A program made the position numbers and the translations under genes. Source: Agrobacterium vitis (lineage in GTDB: Bacteria; Pseudomonadota; Alphaproteobacteria; Rhizobiales; Rhizobiaceae). Taken from it: 64,000 nucleotides of DNA. Each line of letters begins with the position of its first letter. The stretch's first letter is position 1. The notes below the pieces were generated by a model. The model did not search any database and was not told the DNA's origin. It worked only from the letters and a program-made list of their open reading frames with translations. The stretch covers positions 2,795,001 to 2,859,000 of the forward strand of contig NZ_JACXXJ020000005.1 of assembly GCF_014926405.1 (NCBI RefSeq), written 5' to 3'. Below are positions 17,161 to 26,016 of the stretch, one piece after another.

Positions 17161-17288
17161 AGCCTATAACAGGCCACGGCAAGACCTGCCTCAATCAAGC
17201 CTGAATATTTCAAAGCTTTTATGCAGTTGAGATACTCGAAATCTTTTCCAGTCAGGAAGACTCGCGGCTCTTCAAGAGCCTTGGATTA
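17161..17288. repeat. three-hairpin intergenic repeat, copy B
   Basis: In the same orientation as copy A, this stretch has GAATATTTCAAAG...GTTGAGATACTCGAAA (hairpin 2) and GGCTCTTCAAGAGCC (hairpin 3), followed by CCTTGGATTA, which corresponds to CCTTGGTTATTA in copy A. The hairpin 3 bases differ from copy A, but pairing is kept. The right end contains the trmB stop codon (17286-17288). Confidence 0.65.
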
Positions 17289-17984
17289 GGTCCTGCGGAA
17301 GGTCAAATAAGCCGATGAACGGCCCTCGCGACGGGCTTTGGCCTCATAGCGCGTGCCTGGCCAGCCCTCGTAGGGCGTCAGCCAATCGGCGGAGCTTTCG
17401 GCCAGCCAATCGAAACCGCCATGGTTGCGGCAATGCAGCAGCGTCCAGTTCACGTAGGTATCGATATCAGAGGCGAAGCAGAAATTTGCGCCTGGTTTCA
17501 ACACCCGGTGAAACCGCTCCAGGTTGACCTGCGAGACGAAACGGCGCTTCCAATGCTTGCGCTTTGGCCAGGGGTCAGCGTAGAGAAGATCGATCTGATC
17601 GATCGATGACGCTGGCAGCCAGTCCAGCAATTGCGTGGCATCGTCGTCATAGACCCGGATATTGGGCAGACCCTCATCCTCAATTACGGCCAGCAGCTTG
17701 GCCATGGAATTGACGAAGGGCTCGACGCCAATAAAGCCGGTCGTGGCATCATGTCTGGCACGGTGGGCCAGATGTTCGCCCCCACCAAAGCCGATTTCCA
17801 GGCGTATGCGCTGCACCGGCACAGGAAACAGTGTCTTCAAATCGCCAGGCGCTGCCGACCCCAAGTCTAACTTGCGTTCGGGCAGGAGATGGGTCATCCG
17901 CTCGACTTGCTGGTCGCGGAGCGGCTTTCCCTTGCGACGACCGAAAAAGGCTTCGGTCGCCCGGCTACGGCGATCTGTGGTCAT
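17286..17984 (-). CDS. trmB: tRNA (guanine-N7-)-methyltransferase
   Basis: TrmB makes m7G46 in the variable loop of many tRNAs using SAM. The 232-residue protein has the SAM site [17 protein letters not shown] and the family core [18 protein letters not shown], with the catalytic Asp in YADPWPK. C-terminal [11 protein letters not shown] is also typical. The gene starts 5 bp after metK on the same strand, so enzyme and cofactor source are probably co-transcribed. The stop codon lies inside the end of a dispersed intergenic repeat. Confidence 0.95.
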   Translation of the reverse strand: MTTDRRSRATEAFFGRRKGKPLRDQQVERMTHLLPERKLDLGSAAPGDLKTLFPVPVQRIRLEIGFGGGEHLAHRARHDATTGFIGVEPFVNSMAKLLAVIEDEGLPNIRVYDDDATQLLDWLPASSIDQIDLLYADPWPKRKHWKRRFVSQVNLERFHRVLKPGANFCFASDIDTYVNWTLLHCRNHGGFDWLAESSADWLTPYEGWPGTRYEAKARREGRSSAYLTFRRT

Positions 17985-17989
17985 CGTAT

Positions 17990-19228
17990 TCAGCCCTTCA
18001 AGGCTTCCTTGAGCGGCTTGACCAGATCAAGCTTCTCCCATGCGAAGGAGCCGTCACGGCCAGCCTTGCGGCCAAAATGGCCATAGGCAGAGGTCTTGGC
18101 ATAGATTGGCTTGTTGAGATCGAGATGGCGGCGAATACCGGTCGGAGACAGATCCATCACGCAGCGGATTGCCGCCTCGATCTGGTCCTCGGTATATTTG
18201 CCGGTACCATGCAGATCGACATAGATCGACAAAGGCTGAGCAATGCCGATCGCATAGGCGATCTGGATGGTGCAGCGCTCCGCTAAGCCGGCTGCAACCA
18301 CGTTCTTGGCCAGATAACGCGCTGCATAAGCAGCCGAGCGGTCGACCTTGGTGGTATCCTTGCCGGAAAATGCGCCACCGCCATGCGGGGCCGCGCCACC
18401 ATAGGTGTCGACGATGATCTTGCGACCTGTCAGGCCTGCATCGCCATCGGGACCGCCGATCACGAATTTGCCGGTCGGGTTGATATACCACTTGCAGTCG
18501 TCAGCAACCTTCAGGTCGCCAAACGCTTCGAGAATATAGGGCTCAACGACCGAACGGACCTTGGCCGAATCCCAGCTTTCGTCGAGATGCTGCGTGGAAA
18601 GCACGATGGAGGCGACATCGGAAGGCTTGCCATCAACATAACGGACAGTGACCTGGCTCTTGGCATCGGGACCAAGTTTGCCCACGTCGCCCTCGCCCTT
18701 TTTACGGGCTGCCGAGAGAAGCTGAAGGATCTTGTGGGAATAATAGATCGGTGCAGGCATCAGGTCCGGCGTTTCGCCGCAGGCATAGCCGAACATAATG
18801 CCCTGGTCACCTGCGCCTTCGCCGCCTTCATGGTCGGCAGCCTTGTCGACGCCTTGGGCGATATGGGCCGACTGGGAATGCAGGAGAACGTCGATCTTGG
18901 CGGTCTTCCAATGGAAGCCGTCCTGTTCATAGCCGATGTCGCGGATTGCCTTGCGCGCCGCAGCCTTGAACTTGGCAGGGTTGATGACCTCATTGCCGTT
19001 CTTGTCGGTCTTCATCAGGCTCGGCGGCAGGCGAACCTCACCGGCGATGACAACACGATTGGTGGTCGCCAGCGTCTCGCAGGCGATGCGCACCGTCCAG
19101 GGATCCACCCCGGTCCGTGCCGCTTCACGATAGACCAGATCGACGATTTCGTCCGAAATTCGGTCGCAGACCTTGTCTGGATGACCTTCCGAAACGGACT
19201 CACTCGTAAACAGATAGTTTGAGCGCAT
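17990..19228 (-). CDS. metK: S-adenosylmethionine synthetase
   Basis: MetK makes SAM from methionine and ATP. The 412-residue protein has the N-terminal [20 protein letters not shown] with the ATP-binding His. [19 protein letters not shown] and [20 protein letters not shown] are present too. AGGGGAA lies 6 nt before the ATG. The upstream region carries a 22-bp near-palindrome over a good promoter, pointing to repression by a SAM/SAH-sensing regulator rather than to a riboswitch. trmB follows directly. Confidence 0.98.
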   Translation of the reverse strand: MRSNYLFTSESVSEGHPDKVCDRISDEIVDLVYREAARTGVDPWTVRIACETLATTNRVVIAGEVRLPPSLMKTDKNGNEVINPAKFKAAARKAIRDIGYEQDGFHWKTAKIDVLLHSQSAHIAQGVDKAADHEGGEGAGDQGIMFGYACGETPDLMPAPIYYSHKILQLLSAARKKGEGDVGKLGPDAKSQVTVRYVDGKPSDVASIVLSTQHLDESWDSAKVRSVVEPYILEAFGDLKVADDCKWYINPTGKFVIGGPDGDAGLTGRKIIVDTYGGAAPHGGGAFSGKDTTKVDRSAAYAARYLAKNVVAAGLAERCTIQIAYAIGIAQPLSIYVDLHGTGKYTEDQIEAAIRCVMDLSPTGIRRHLDLNKPIYAKTSAYGHFGRKAGRDGSFAWEKLDLVKPLKEALKG

Positions 19229-19298
19229 GCGGGATTCCCCTCAATGAACCAGATGCTCCTGTGATAGAGGCTCCAAGCCTCAAAAACAAGGACACAAC

Positions 19299-19320
19299 GA
19301 CATAAATATATCTTTATGTC
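19299..19320. promoter_or_regulatory. operator-like palindrome upstream of metK
   Basis: GACATAAA and TTTATGTC flank a TATATC core (GACATAAATATATCTTTATGTC is 22 nt; arms at 19299-19306 and 19313-19320). It covers the -10 box of the metK promoter. Its ATAAAGATAT core resembles sites described for the ArsR-family methionine-cycle regulators SahR/SamR of proteobacteria (from memory). Confidence 0.6.
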
Positions 19321-19336
19321 AGCAAGCCTTTCTCAA
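19308..19336 (-). promoter_or_regulatory. metK promoter
   Basis: On the minus strand, TTGAGA (19331-19336), a 17-bp spacer, then AGATAT (19308-19313). The -10 box lies inside the palindrome, so a bound repressor would block RNA polymerase. Confidence 0.6.
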
Positions 19337-19351
19337 ACGTGACCAAGACAT

Positions 19352-19382
19352 AAAAAAAGCGGCTTAATCGCCGCTTTTTTTT
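19352..19382 (-). terminator. terminator of phrR
   Basis: AAAAAAAGCGGC and GCCGCTTTTTTTT form a symmetrical stem around TTAATC, with A/T tracts on both sides. It ends the phrR transcript and isolates metK. Confidence 0.9.
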
Positions 19383-19402
19383 CGAGCCCTGAAGGGTCCC
19401 GG

Positions 19403-19825
19403 TTATTCCGCGTCTGCGTCGGCGGCAAGCGCCTTGACCAGATCGACGACTTTACGGCGCACTTTCGGATCGTTGATCTTCACGAAAGCGCGGTTCAGCT
19501 GCAGGCCTTCGGAAGACGAGAGGAAGTCCACGACATAGTTGGAACTGGCCGCCTCGGAAAAGCCATTGGCGCCTGCTACAACCTGCTCACCCGGTGCATC
19601 CTCGAAAAAGAACGAGACGGGTACATTCAGAATGCTTGAAATATTCTGCAAGCGGCTGGCGCCGACACGATTTGTGCCTTTTTCGTACTTCTGAATTTGT
19701 TGAAACGTAATGCCGAGGCTTTCGCCCAGCTTTTCCTGGCTCATTCCGAGCATGGTGCGGCGAAGACGAATCCGGCTACCGACATGAATGTCGATGGGGT
19801 TAGGCTTCTTTTTGTTTTCGAGCAT
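19403..19825 (-). CDS. phrR: XRE-family transcriptional regulator (PhrR/PraR type)
   Basis: The 140-residue regulator has an N-terminal HTH_3 domain: GSRIRLRRTMLGMSQEKLGE, then SLGITFQQIQKYEKGTNRV (about residues 15-70). A short C-terminal part, SNYVVDFLSSSEGLQLNRAF, follows. Length and sequence fit the rhizobial PhrR/PraR group, which controls acid-responsive, biofilm and quorum-sensing genes in relatives. In Sinorhizobium meliloti phrR is known next to actA (= lnt), and the same adjacency occurs here. The ATG at 19825 has AGGATC upstream; the longer frame to 19882 lacks an RBS. Dyads upstream suggest autoregulation. Confidence 0.85.
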   Translation of the reverse strand: MLENKKKPNPIDIHVGSRIRLRRTMLGMSQEKLGESLGITFQQIQKYEKGTNRVGASRLQNISSILNVPVSFFFEDAPGEQVVAGANGFSEAASSNYVVDFLSSSEGLQLNRAFVKINDPKVRRKVVDLVKALAADADAE

Positions 19826-19870
19826 GTGACGATCCTGAAGACAGTTGAAATTGATCTTAACCCGTAGCGC

Positions 19871-19921
19871 TTGCAACTTCATATAACGTTACGTTGCACA
19901 CGCCAGCGCTTCAAGCGCTGG
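19871..19921. promoter_or_regulatory. paired dyads upstream of phrR
   Basis: Three nested symmetries lie 46-96 bp before the phrR ATG. TGCAAC (19872-19877) and GTTGCA (19893-19898) are inverted arms, TAACGTTA (19884-19891) is an 8-bp palindrome between them, and CCAGCGCTT-C-AAGCGCTGG (19903-19921) is a perfect 9-bp dyad. They are likely operator sites; which protein binds is unknown. Confidence 0.5.
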
Positions 19922-19971
19922 ATTACAAGCACTACCAAGCTACAGCACTATGCATTTTTAGGGGTTTTTCG

Positions 19972-21558
19972 TCAATTCACTCTCGATATTAAACCTAAAC
20001 GAGAAATTACAGCCGCAGATAATAACAAAGCAGTTACCGCCCAAAAGTTGTATTTATTATGATTTACATTGGTTTCAGGCGCAACTGATAGCGTAAAAGT
20101 TGCATTTTCCACGCCTTCAGCGTTCAATCGCAAACCCGAAAACACGCGTCCCCGTCCGTCAATTAAGGCAGAAATGCCATTATTGGCGGCGCGAATAATT
20201 GGCAGCCCAGTCTCGACGGCGCGTAATCTTGCCTGTTGAAAATGCTGAAATGGACCTGGCGTATCTCCAAACCAGGCATCGTTGGTGACATTGATTATGG
20301 CATTGGCCCCGGATAATCCCTTAACCATTTCGTCAGGAAAAATGACCTCGTAACAGATCAACGGATAGAGCTTCAGCCCCCCCGGAAGGGTCATAAGGGA
20401 CCGTGATGCACCTGGAGAAAAGCCTCCTGGCAGGTCGATAATGTTGGTAATACCGAGCTTCGACAGGATGTCCTGCCATGGGACATATTCCCCAAATGGC
20501 ACAAGATGGACCTTGTCGGCGGCGGCAAGGATCTGCCCCTGACTGTCGATTGCATAGATCGAATTATAATAGCGCGGGGCAATTCCGGCACCCTGATCTT
20601 CCGAACGGACTGTGCCGGTGATCAGCACTTGGCCCTCCTGCAACGTCCCGGCAATCTGCCGCAAGGCGTCTGGATTTTCGGTGAGGATGAAGGGAATGGT
20701 GGTTTCCGGCCAGACAATCACATCCGGGCGTGGCTGATCGGCCGGTGTCGGCAACGCTGTCAGGCGAAGATGTTTCTCGAAAATCGCAACGCGGTCGGTA
20801 TCGTCCATCTTCGCTGCCTGGTCTATATTCGGCTGGACCAGGCGCATTGTCACCTTCCGTCCGTCCGGCTCCGGCAGAGACAGCCGGTAAGCGCCATAGC
20901 CGAGATGGCCGCAGATCAATATTCCGGCCAGCGCCAGCCCGAGCTTTGCCCCACGGCGGGTTCCCAGAAGAGCCGGGGCGGCAAAGACGAAGACGGCAAG
21001 GGCCGAAACCCCGAAAAGACCCAGCACCGCAGCCGATTGCATCATCAATGGGATGGGCATGGCGCCATAGCCGATGGCATTCCAGGGAAAGCCCGTGGCA
21101 ACAAAGCTGCGCAGCCATTCGGTTATACCGAACATCGCCGCCAGCGCGGCAATCCGGCCAAGGCCTTCGGACCAGAGCAGACGGGCGGCAAGGCAGGCCA
21201 AGCCATAAAACACCGCCAACACCGCCGGCAGGCCGAGCACCGCGAGCGGCAGTGCCCAGGCAAATTCGTCGGCCTCCACCATCAGCGCATTGCCCAACCA
21301 CCAGAGCCCAGCAACGAAATAACCGAAGCCGAACAGCCAGCCGATCCAGAAGGCGGACCGCAGTCCCCGCGACCAGCTCCTGTCGGGATTGCCACTTACA
21401 CCATCGAGCAGCCAGACAAGCATGGAGAAGGAGAAAAACAGAGCGGCAAAGAACCCTACCGGCGGCAACGCCAGCGCCCCGACCGCGCCTGAGGCAATGG
21501 CAAGAAGGGCACGTCGCCATCCCGCCAGAAGCATGATCCTTGCCGCCAACCGTTCCAT
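19972..21558 (-). CDS. lnt: apolipoprotein N-acyltransferase
   Basis: Lnt adds the third acyl chain to bacterial lipoproteins in the inner membrane. The 528-residue protein has about six to eight N-terminal membrane spans (to about residue 205). A periplasmic carbon-nitrogen hydrolase domain follows, with the triad motifs VIVWPETTIPF (Glu), the conserved Lys in DKVHLVPFGEYVPW and LICYEVIFPDEM (Cys). A short last span or tail ends the protein. The ATG at 21558 is preceded by GGGGG about 7 nt upstream; the in-frame start at 21603 is within a repeat and lacks an RBS. Homologue of actA (acid tolerance) in S. meliloti. Confidence 0.96.
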   Translation of the reverse strand: MERLAARIMLLAGWRRALLAIASGAVGALALPPVGFFAALFFSFSMLVWLLDGVSGNPDRSWSRGLRSAFWIGWLFGFGYFVAGLWWLGNALMVEADEFAWALPLAVLGLPAVLAVFYGLACLAARLLWSEGLGRIAALAAMFGITEWLRSFVATGFPWNAIGYGAMPIPLMMQSAAVLGLFGVSALAVFVFAAPALLGTRRGAKLGLALAGILICGHLGYGAYRLSLPEPDGRKVTMRLVQPNIDQAAKMDDTDRVAIFEKHLRLTALPTPADQPRPDVIVWPETTIPFILTENPDALRQIAGTLQEGQVLITGTVRSEDQGAGIAPRYYNSIYAIDSQGQILAAADKVHLVPFGEYVPWQDILSKLGITNIIDLPGGFSPGASRSLMTLPGGLKLYPLICYEVIFPDEMVKGLSGANAIINVTNDAWFGDTPGPFQHFQQARLRAVETGLPIIRAANNGISALIDGRGRVFSGLRLNAEGVENATFTLSVAPETNVNHNKYNFWAVTALLLSAAVISRLGLISRVN

Positions 21559-21587
21559 CTTCGCCCCCAAGACCTTGCTATTGCATA

Positions 21588-21662
21588 ATTTCAAAGACCT
21601 CAAATGCTTGAGATACTTGAAAACGGAATACGGGCTGCCCTTTTCAAGGCCAGTTCGTATAG
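21588..21662. repeat. intergenic repeat, copy C (inverted, shortened)
   Basis: Read on the plus strand, TTTCAAAGACCTCAAATGCTT-GAGATACTTGAAAA is followed by GGAATACGGGCTGCC...GGCCAGTTCGTATAG. This matches the reverse complement of copy A in the order hairpin 2 then hairpin 1. The hairpin 2 loop is shortened, and hairpin 3 is missing. Confidence 0.6.
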
Positions 21663-21721
21663 CACTTCAAATTTACGACAAAGGGCAAGACACTGCCACA
21701 ACCCTGCCTGCAAGAATCGAA

Positions 21722-21754
21722 GAGGCGGCAGTTCTTTTTAAAAACTGCCGCCTC
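21722..21754 (-). terminator. hairpin downstream of corC
   Basis: GAGGCGGCAGTT (21722-21733) and AACTGCCGCCTC (21743-21754) form a perfect 12-bp stem with a 9-nt T/A-rich loop, 33 bp after the corC stop. The run after the stem on the minus strand is only TTCGATT, so termination strength is uncertain. Confidence 0.6.
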
Positions 21755-21787
21755 GTCTTAAACCATAGGTGATGGGCTACATGCCCG

Positions 21788-22825
21788 CTACTTACCCTGC
21801 CCGGATCCGACTGTCTGCAAATCGGCGCCTTCCTGCAGGCGCTTGGCAATGGGCGCCATGCGGGTGATGCGGACCTTCTTCACTCTTCGCGGATCGGCAT
21901 CGAGAATATGTAGCTCGAAGCCTGCCACCGCCTGCACCACTTCACCACGCTGCGGCACCCGGCCAATCGCGGTGGAGAGCAATCCGCCCAGAGTATCGAC
22001 TTCATCGATTTCCGCACTGATATCGAAATCGGGACCGATCACCTCGGCGATTTCCTCAAGTTCGATGCGGGCATCGGCCAGATAGACATCCTGTGAGACG
22101 CGGGTGACCAGCGCCTCTTCCTTATCATGCTCATCTTCAATGTCGCCAACCACCATCTCGACGATGTCTTCATGCGAAACCAGGCCATCGGTGCCGCCAT
22201 ATTCGTCGATCACCAGCGCCATCTGGGTGCGGGCAGCCTGCATACGGGCCAGAAGGTCGGAGGCTTGCATGGACGGTGGCACGAACAGGATGGAGCGGAT
22301 GATGCCAGCCTCCTCCAGCGTCACGCCAAGATCGACGCAGGCGAGGTCGAGGCCGTTGCCGTTCAGCGCCTTCAGGGTGATATAGGAGAGAAGATCGCGG
22401 ATATGCACCATGCCGCGTGGATCATCCAGCGTGTCGCAATAGACCGGCATGCGCGAATGGCCGGTTTGCTGGAACAGGGTCATCAATTCGCCGATGCTGG
22501 TCTCGACATCGACAGCATGGATATCGGAGCGCGGCACCATGACATCTTCGACGCGCACTTCGCGAAAGCGCAGGATATTGTGCAACATCGCCCGCTCTTC
22601 GGCGGAAAAGGCCTCTTCAGCGGCCCTGTCGGACATCAGCGCGTCGGCGATATCCTCACGCAGGTTGCCGCCGGCGGGTTTCAAGATCCGGGCGGCACGC
22701 GCCCAGAAAGATGATTGCGGCTTGTGGGCCGCGGAACTTCGCTGCGGACTAGACCCCTCTTCGGAGGAGGAGCCGTCCTGCTCCTTCGTGGCCTCACTGG
22801 CCGATCGTGTCGAAAAATCGCTCAT
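21788..22825 (-). CDS. CBS-domain hemolysin-like protein (CorC/TlyC family)
   Basis: The 345-residue soluble protein has a charged N-terminal tail and then two CBS domains (about residues 95-215), including VRVEDVMVPRSDIHAVDVET and HSRMPVYCDTLDDPRGMVHI. A C-terminal CorC_HlyC domain includes DTLGGLLSTAIGRVPQRGEV. Such proteins are linked to magnesium/cobalt efflux or ribosome-associated functions. The ybeY-corC order is conserved in many bacteria. It starts 12 bp after ybeY on the same strand, so it belongs to the miaB-phoH-ybeY-corC run. The true biochemical role is not settled in the family. Confidence 0.88.
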   Translation of the reverse strand: MSDFSTRSASEATKEQDGSSSEEGSSPQRSSAAHKPQSSFWARAARILKPAGGNLREDIADALMSDRAAEEAFSAEERAMLHNILRFREVRVEDVMVPRSDIHAVDVETSIGELMTLFQQTGHSRMPVYCDTLDDPRGMVHIRDLLSYITLKALNGNGLDLACVDLGVTLEEAGIIRSILFVPPSMQASDLLARMQAARTQMALVIDEYGGTDGLVSHEDIVEMVVGDIEDEHDKEEALVTRVSQDVYLADARIELEEIAEVIGPDFDISAEIDEVDTLGGLLSTAIGRVPQRGEVVQAVAGFELHILDADPRRVKKVRITRMAPIAKRLQEGADLQTVGSGQGK

Positions 22826-22837
22826 TTTACCGTTCTA

Positions 22838-23344
22838 TCAAACCGGGACTTGACCCGCATAAGGATCAGATAAGCCAAGACCGGCCAAAATGCGAGTCTC
22901 CAGTCCCTCCATCTCCTCCGCCTCATCCTCGGTCATGTGATCATAACCGAAAAGGTGGAGGAATCCATGCACCATCAAATGCGTCAGATGGTCCGTAATC
23001 GTTTTCTCCAGCTCCGCCGCTTCCCGCTCCACGGTCTGGCGGGCAATGACGATATCGCCCAGCATCGGTCCCGGCTTATCGCCGGGCTCTATCGGATAAG
23101 CCGGAAAGGACAGAACATTGGTCGGCTTGTCCTGCCCCCGCCATTCGCTATTGATCGCCTGGATCTCGGTATCCCCGGTGAAGACCAGAGAGACCTCTGC
23201 AGGCATCGATGCAAAAGGCTGGCCTTCAGCAGCGATGAAATCCGCCGCATGGTCCAAAATCCGTGTGCTCAACGCCTCGAGTTCCGCCTCATCCGGCCAG
23301 CCATCGGTTTCGATAGCGATCTGAACGTCAAGTTTCTTCATCAA
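22838..23344 (-). CDS. ybeY: endoribonuclease YbeY (rRNA maturation factor)
   Basis: YbeY is a zinc-dependent endoribonuclease that acts in 16S rRNA 3' processing and 70S quality control. The 168-residue protein contains the family metal site HGFLHLFGYDH near residues 130-140, giving the three histidines. It also contains the LSFPAYP strand (residues 79-85). In S. meliloti the orthologue (SMc01113) is also known to affect small-RNA regulation. The gene sits 33 bp after phoH and 12 bp before corC, the conserved arrangement. Confidence 0.96.
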   Translation of the reverse strand: MMKKLDVQIAIETDGWPDEAELEALSTRILDHAADFIAAEGQPFASMPAEVSLVFTGDTEIQAINSEWRGQDKPTNVLSFPAYPIEPGDKPGPMLGDIVIARQTVEREAAELEKTITDHLTHLMVHGFLHLFGYDHMTEDEAEEMEGLETRILAGLGLSDPYAGQVPV

Positions 23345-23377
23345 TCACACGCACTCAACCAAGGACACAGCAACAGG

Positions 23378-24451
23378 TTATTCCGGCTTCTCGCCTTCGA
23401 GAGGCTGCGTATAGTGAGGCTCAGGCTGCGCATATTGGGCATCATAGGCCCTGACGATCCGCCCGACAAGCGGGTGACGCACAACATCGACATCCTTGAA
23501 GCGCACGAAAGAGACGCCTTCCACGCCAGCCAGAATATCCAAGGCCTCAACCAGACCGGATTTTACACCGCGCGGCAGGTCCACCTGGCTCGGGTCGCCG
23601 GTAATGATCATCCGGGAATTTTCGCCAAGCCGCGTCAGAAACATCTTCATCTGCATGGATGTGGTGTTCTGTGCTTCATCAAGAATGATGGCGGCATTGG
23701 CCAGCGTGCGCCCGCGCATGAAAGCCAGCGGGGCAATTTCGATTACGCCCGCGGTAATCGCCCGCTCCACCTTGTCGCCCAGCATCATATCATAGAGGGC
23801 ATCGTAGAGCGGCCGCAGGTAAGGATCGACCTTTTCCTTCATATCGCCGGGCAGGAAGCCCAGCCGTTCACCCGCCTCGACCGCCGGGCGCGACAGGATG
23901 ATCTTGTCGACGGCGCCACGTTCCAGCAATTGCGCGGCCTGCGCCACGGCCAGATAGGTCTTGCCGGTGCCAGCCGGGCCGGTGCCGAACACCAGTTCGG
24001 ACCGCTCCAGCGCCCGCATATAGGCATCCTGGGTCGGTGTGCGGGCAACAATGGTTTTCTTGCGGGTAGAAATCTGCGCCATGCTGAGCTTGGCCTTGCG
24101 CTCCAGCGTCGGCAAGGTCAGCTGGTCATCGGCGGCCACCGCCATGCGAATCGCACCTTCCACGTCGGAAGCCTCGACGCTGCCGCCGCTTTGCAGCCTG
24201 GCATAGAGGAAATCCAGCGCCCGGCGCGCCTGGTTGGTGGCCATGATGTCGCCGGAGATGGAGACGGAATTGCCGCGCGCGCTGGCTTTGATATTCAGCC
24301 GCTGCTCCAGCAACTTCAGGTTTTGTTCGAACTGGCCGAAAAGCTCGCTGGCATGCCGGTTGTTCTCGAACGTCAAGATGAAGTGATTGGCGTCGGTCGC
24401 GGCGGTTTTGGTGTTGCGCGAGGGTGAGGTTACCACTTCTGGTGCGTTCAA
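23378..24451 (-). CDS. phoH: PhoH-like ATPase
   Basis: The 357-residue protein has an N-terminal KH-like/PhoH-N segment and then a P-loop ATPase domain. Walker A is GPAGTGKTYLAVAQA (about residues 157-171) and Walker B is AIILDEAQNTTSMQM, followed by SRMIITGDPSQVDLP. PhoH2-like proteins are thought to be RNA-unwinding ATPases. The constant pairing of phoH with ybeY points to RNA processing. It begins 41 bp after miaB on the same strand. The last 15 residues are Pro/Glu/Gln-rich and probably unstructured. Confidence 0.95.
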   Translation of the reverse strand: MNAPEVVTSPSRNTKTAATDANHFILTFENNRHASELFGQFEQNLKLLEQRLNIKASARGNSVSISGDIMATNQARRALDFLYARLQSGGSVEASDVEGAIRMAVAADDQLTLPTLERKAKLSMAQISTRKKTIVARTPTQDAYMRALERSELVFGTGPAGTGKTYLAVAQAAQLLERGAVDKIILSRPAVEAGERLGFLPGDMKEKVDPYLRPLYDALYDMMLGDKVERAITAGVIEIAPLAFMRGRTLANAAIILDEAQNTTSMQMKMFLTRLGENSRMIITGDPSQVDLPRGVKSGLVEALDILAGVEGVSFVRFKDVDVVRHPLVGRIVRAYDAQYAQPEPHYTQPLEGEKPE

Positions 24452-24492
24452 GCGATCAGGCTCCCTATCGGAATTCAGTCCCTGCCCTCACT

Positions 24493-25926
24493 CTAACTCT
24501 CTGCCACCTCGGCAAACAAGCTGTTTGGGCCGATATCCGTGATTCGTACCTGAATAATGTCGCCTATTTGCGAAGGTTTTGCATCAACATTCACAGACTG
24601 CAACCACGGAGACCGGCCAATAATCTGTCCCGGCATCCGGCCCGGCTTTTCCAAAAGCAGGTCCATGGTCTGCCCCACCAGCGAGCGGGCAAAGTCATGC
24701 TGTTGTTTTAACAACAGTTCCTGCAATCGAGCCAGCCGTTCGGTCTTGACGTCCTCGGCCACATGGTCGGGCATGTCGGCACCGGGCGTGCCTGGACGTG
24801 GCGAATATTTGAACGAAAAGGCCTGTGCATAGCCGATCCGCTCGACCAATTTCATTGTGTCTTCGAAATCCGCGTCGGTTTCGCCGGGAAAACCGACGAT
24901 GAAATCGCCTGATATGGCGATGTCTGGACGCGCCTCGCGGATACGATCGACGAGAGCGATGTAATCGGCAGCTTTATGCCGACGGTTCATCGCTTTCAGT
25001 ATCCGGTCGGAACCCGACTGTACCGGCAGATGCAGATAGGGCATCAACATCCGCAGATCGCGATGTGCCTCGATCAGCCGCTCGTCCATGTCACGCGGAT
25101 GGCTGGTCGTATAGCGCAGCCGGGCAAGGCCTGGAATTTCGGCGAGCTTGTAAAGAAGATCGCCCAGGCCCATCTCACGCCCGTCCGGTCCCTTGCCATG
25201 CCAGGCATTGACGTTCTGACCAAGCAGGGTGATTTCGCGCACACCGCTTTCCACCAGCCTCTGGGCTTCACCCAGCAATTGGGCAAGCGGACGGGAAACC
25301 TCGGACCCACGGGTATAGGGTACCACGCAGAAGGTGCAGAATTTATCACAGCCTTCCTGCACGGTCAGAAAAGCCGTGATCATCCGGCGCTTGCCGGCGA
25401 TCTTCGTTGGATCGGGCAGGTGCTCGAACTTGTCTTCGACGGCATAATCGGTATCGACCACCCGCTCTCCGCTTCGCGCCCGTCTTAGGGCCTGCGGCAG
25501 GCGGTGATAGGTCTGCGGACCGACAACCACATCGACGCCCGGCTCACGGCGGACGATTTCCTCGCCCTCGGCCTGGGCGACGCAACCGGCCACGCCGATC
25601 ATGAATTCCTCGCCTCTCGCAGCGCGGACCTTTTTCATTTCGCGCAGGCGCCCAAGCGCCGAATAAACCTTGTCGGCGGCCTTTTCGCGGATATGACAGG
25701 TATTGAGCAGCACGAGGCTGGCTTCCTCCATATCCTCGGTCGATTGATAGCCTTCAGCCACCAGCGCATCGGCCATGCGGCTGCTGTCATAGACATTCAT
25801 CTGGCAGCCATAGGTCTTGATAAACACCTTCTTCTGCGGCGCAGGCTTTTGCTGGGCAGAGGTGTGGTCAACCATGGCGGACACCGGCTCTACCGATGCT
25901 GAAAGGCTTGAAATTTCCTGGGTCAT
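24493..25926 (-). CDS. miaB: tRNA-2-methylthio-N6-dimethylallyladenosine synthase
   Basis: MiaB is a radical-SAM methylthiotransferase that converts i6A37 to ms2i6A37 in tRNAs reading UNN codons. The 477-residue protein has the three methylthiotransferase cysteines in [26 protein letters not shown] and [12 protein letters not shown]. The radical-SAM cluster [17 protein letters not shown] and a C-terminal TRAM domain are present. The ATG at 25926 follows a short segment in which TTATACCAA appears, possibly a repeat relic. miaB heads the tight run miaB-phoH-ybeY-corC. Confidence 0.97.
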   Translation of the reverse strand: MTQEISSLSASVEPVSAMVDHTSAQQKPAPQKKVFIKTYGCQMNVYDSSRMADALVAEGYQSTEDMEEASLVLLNTCHIREKAADKVYSALGRLREMKKVRAARGEEFMIGVAGCVAQAEGEEIVRREPGVDVVVGPQTYHRLPQALRRARSGERVVDTDYAVEDKFEHLPDPTKIAGKRRMITAFLTVQEGCDKFCTFCVVPYTRGSEVSRPLAQLLGEAQRLVESGVREITLLGQNVNAWHGKGPDGREMGLGDLLYKLAEIPGLARLRYTTSHPRDMDERLIEAHRDLRMLMPYLHLPVQSGSDRILKAMNRRHKAADYIALVDRIREARPDIAISGDFIVGFPGETDADFEDTMKLVERIGYAQAFSFKYSPRPGTPGADMPDHVAEDVKTERLARLQELLLKQQHDFARSLVGQTMDLLLEKPGRMPGQIIGRSPWLQSVNVDAKPSQIGDIIQVRITDIGPNSLFAEVAES

Positions 25927-26016
25927 GGCGCGCTTTTATACCAATGATCGGCATTAGCAAAGAGTGCCGCAACATCCCAATGAAAAGCGGCAGACAGTTC
26001 GTTGTTCTAGAGTCTG

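Noticed and set aside
19229..19402. SAM-II riboswitch upstream of metK
   Set aside because: The sequence shows an operator-like palindrome and a terminator of the upstream gene, but not the paired stems and pseudoknot elements of SAM-II.
22937..24427. A 496-codon plus-strand open frame
   Set aside because: It is antisense to ybeY and phoH, whose catalytic motifs are intact on the minus strand; the plus-strand product has the His/Arg/Gln-rich composition of a shadow frame in GC-rich DNA.
25931..25970. Another copy of the three-hairpin repeat before miaB
   Set aside because: TTATACCAA and a short GGCAT...AGTGCC stem are present, but the rest of the element is missing, so chance similarity cannot be excluded.
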